Positions 63,414 to 64,000 of a stretch of DNA of 64,000 bases are shown one piece after another. The stretch covers positions 12,179-76,178 of the forward strand of contig CAJTFL010000008.1 of assembly GCA_910575565.1 (NCBI GenBank). The letters are read 5' to 3'. Source of the DNA: Lachnospiraceae bacterium. GTDB lineage: Bacteria; Bacillota; Clostridia; Lachnospirales; Lachnospiraceae. A model generated the notes under the pieces. The model did not search any database. It was not told the DNA's origin and was given only the letters and a program-made list of their open reading frames with translations. The position numbers and the translations under genes are program-made. Each line of letters opens with the position of its first letter. The stretch's first letter is position 1.

Positions 63414-64000
63414 ATGAGGCTGCAAAGACAAATCCAGGCAAGGGCTGCGGCACTTGCCATTCTTTCGTTTCTCCTTCTTTTCCCAGGAAAATTGGCCTGG
63501 GCGGCGGAAGGGGGACTGCCCTTGTGGGCAGAAAGCCGTTTTGCCGGCCAGGCGGATGAGGCCGGGAGAGCCGAGGGGTGGCCGGACGCAAAAGAGGCAG
63601 AGGCGGTAAATGCCGCCTACGGCTATAAAAACGCCCCGGTAGCCATGGAAGCCAGCTACGGCTATGATAATATGGCTAAGGGAGGGCGGTATCTCCCGGT
63701 TTACGTTACCCTTAAAAACCAGCGGAAGGAAGTTTTTAACGGGAGCCTTATGGTAAAGAGCAGGGAATCGGATTTAGATATTTATGAATATGAATATCCG
63801 GTTGCGCTGGAGGGCGAGGAAGCCGTCCAGATTAACTTAAACATCCCCTTAGGTCTTAGAAGCGATCAGATGTATGTAAAGCTTTACGATTCGCAGCGGA
63901 ACCAGATCTTGCAGAAACGGTTAAAGATCAACTTCCGCCAGGACACGCCGGAGCTTTTGATCGGCACATTAAGCGATTCCCAGGATAAACTGGAATATTT
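63414..64000 (+). CDS. Secreted protein of unknown function, 3' end beyond the window
   Basis: An open frame of at least 195 codons begins at ATG 63414, six bases after the kinase, and is still open at the window edge. Residues 1-31 form a signal peptide (RLQRQIQ, hydrophobic ALAILSFLLLFP, cleavage near AWAA). The rest looks like an extracellular beta-rich domain, with YGYDNMAKGGRYLPVYVTLK, a region of alternating hydrophobic strands and IPLGLRSDQMYVKLYD. I do not recognise the family. Its position suggests it is co-transcribed with the two-component system and may be part of the envelope response. Confidence 0.75.
   Translation, partial: MRLQRQIQARAAALAILSFLLLFPGKLAWAAEGGLPLWAESRFAGQADEAGRAEGWPDAKEAEAVNAAYGYKNAPVAMEASYGYDNMAKGGRYLPVYVTLKNQRKEVFNGSLMVKSRESDLDIYEYEYPVALEGEEAVQINLNIPLGLRSDQMYVKLYDSQRNQILQKRLKINFRQDTPELLIGTLSDSQDKLEY

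Overview
The window looks like a chromosomal segment of a low-to-mid GC Firmicute of the class Clostridia, most likely a Lachnospiraceae-type gut anaerobe. This rests on AGGAGG-type ribosome binding sites, sortase-type LPxTG proteins with Cna-B-like stalks, VanR/VanS-style signalling, PDDEXK_9 AAA-ATPases and DinJ/YafQ. The species is not identified. No rRNA, tRNA, CRISPR array or complete mobile element was recognised.

About half of the window (1-8.2 kb, 20.0-30.8 kb and 37.0-48.9 kb) is occupied by three paralogous copies of one cassette. Each copy has a BTAD-type transcriptional regulator whose C-terminus resembles a degenerate GGDEF domain. One to four bases after it comes a 55-56 residue micro-protein, and then a giant secreted wall-anchored adhesin of 2187, 3045 or 3380 aa. 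The adhesins share their signal peptide, N-terminal domain and LPxTG end. They differ in acidic repeat stalk, beta-helix modules and number of Cna-B-like repeats. The promoter of the third copy lies between imperfect inverted repeats.

Between and after these cassettes lie four paralogous AAA-ATPase/PDDEXK_9 genes: three in tandem at 13.9-19.5 kb and one at 49.2 kb. They are visibly mosaic, and each has a different minisatellite beside it (periods 16, 20, 29 and 10 bp).

At 8.3-12.7 kb is an AT-rich, apparently acquired island. A MerR regulator is divergent from an operon of flavodoxin, phosphatidylserine synthase, phosphatidylserine decarboxylase and a membrane metallophosphoesterase. Both divergent promoters have the 19-bp spacer typical of MerR control. 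Remnants of a YhcG-like nuclease, an XRE regulator and a conjugative-transposon recombinase flank it.

At 31.5-35.5 kb a four-gene minus-strand operon looks like a nucleic-acid end-healing and sealing system. It contains a 2H-phosphoesterase/LMW-phosphatase fusion, a methyltransferase, an RNA ligase and an HD-Pnk. A PD-(D/E)XK (Rpn-type) gene precedes it.

From 51 kb the window becomes ordinary core genome: cardiolipin synthase, a CmpB-like membrane protein, PlsC, chorismate mutase/prephenate dehydratase, a DUF815 ATPase with a repeat tail, exopolyphosphatase and polyphosphate kinase (overlapping), a DinJ/YafQ toxin-antitoxin pair, a two-component system, and the start of a secreted protein cut by the window edge.
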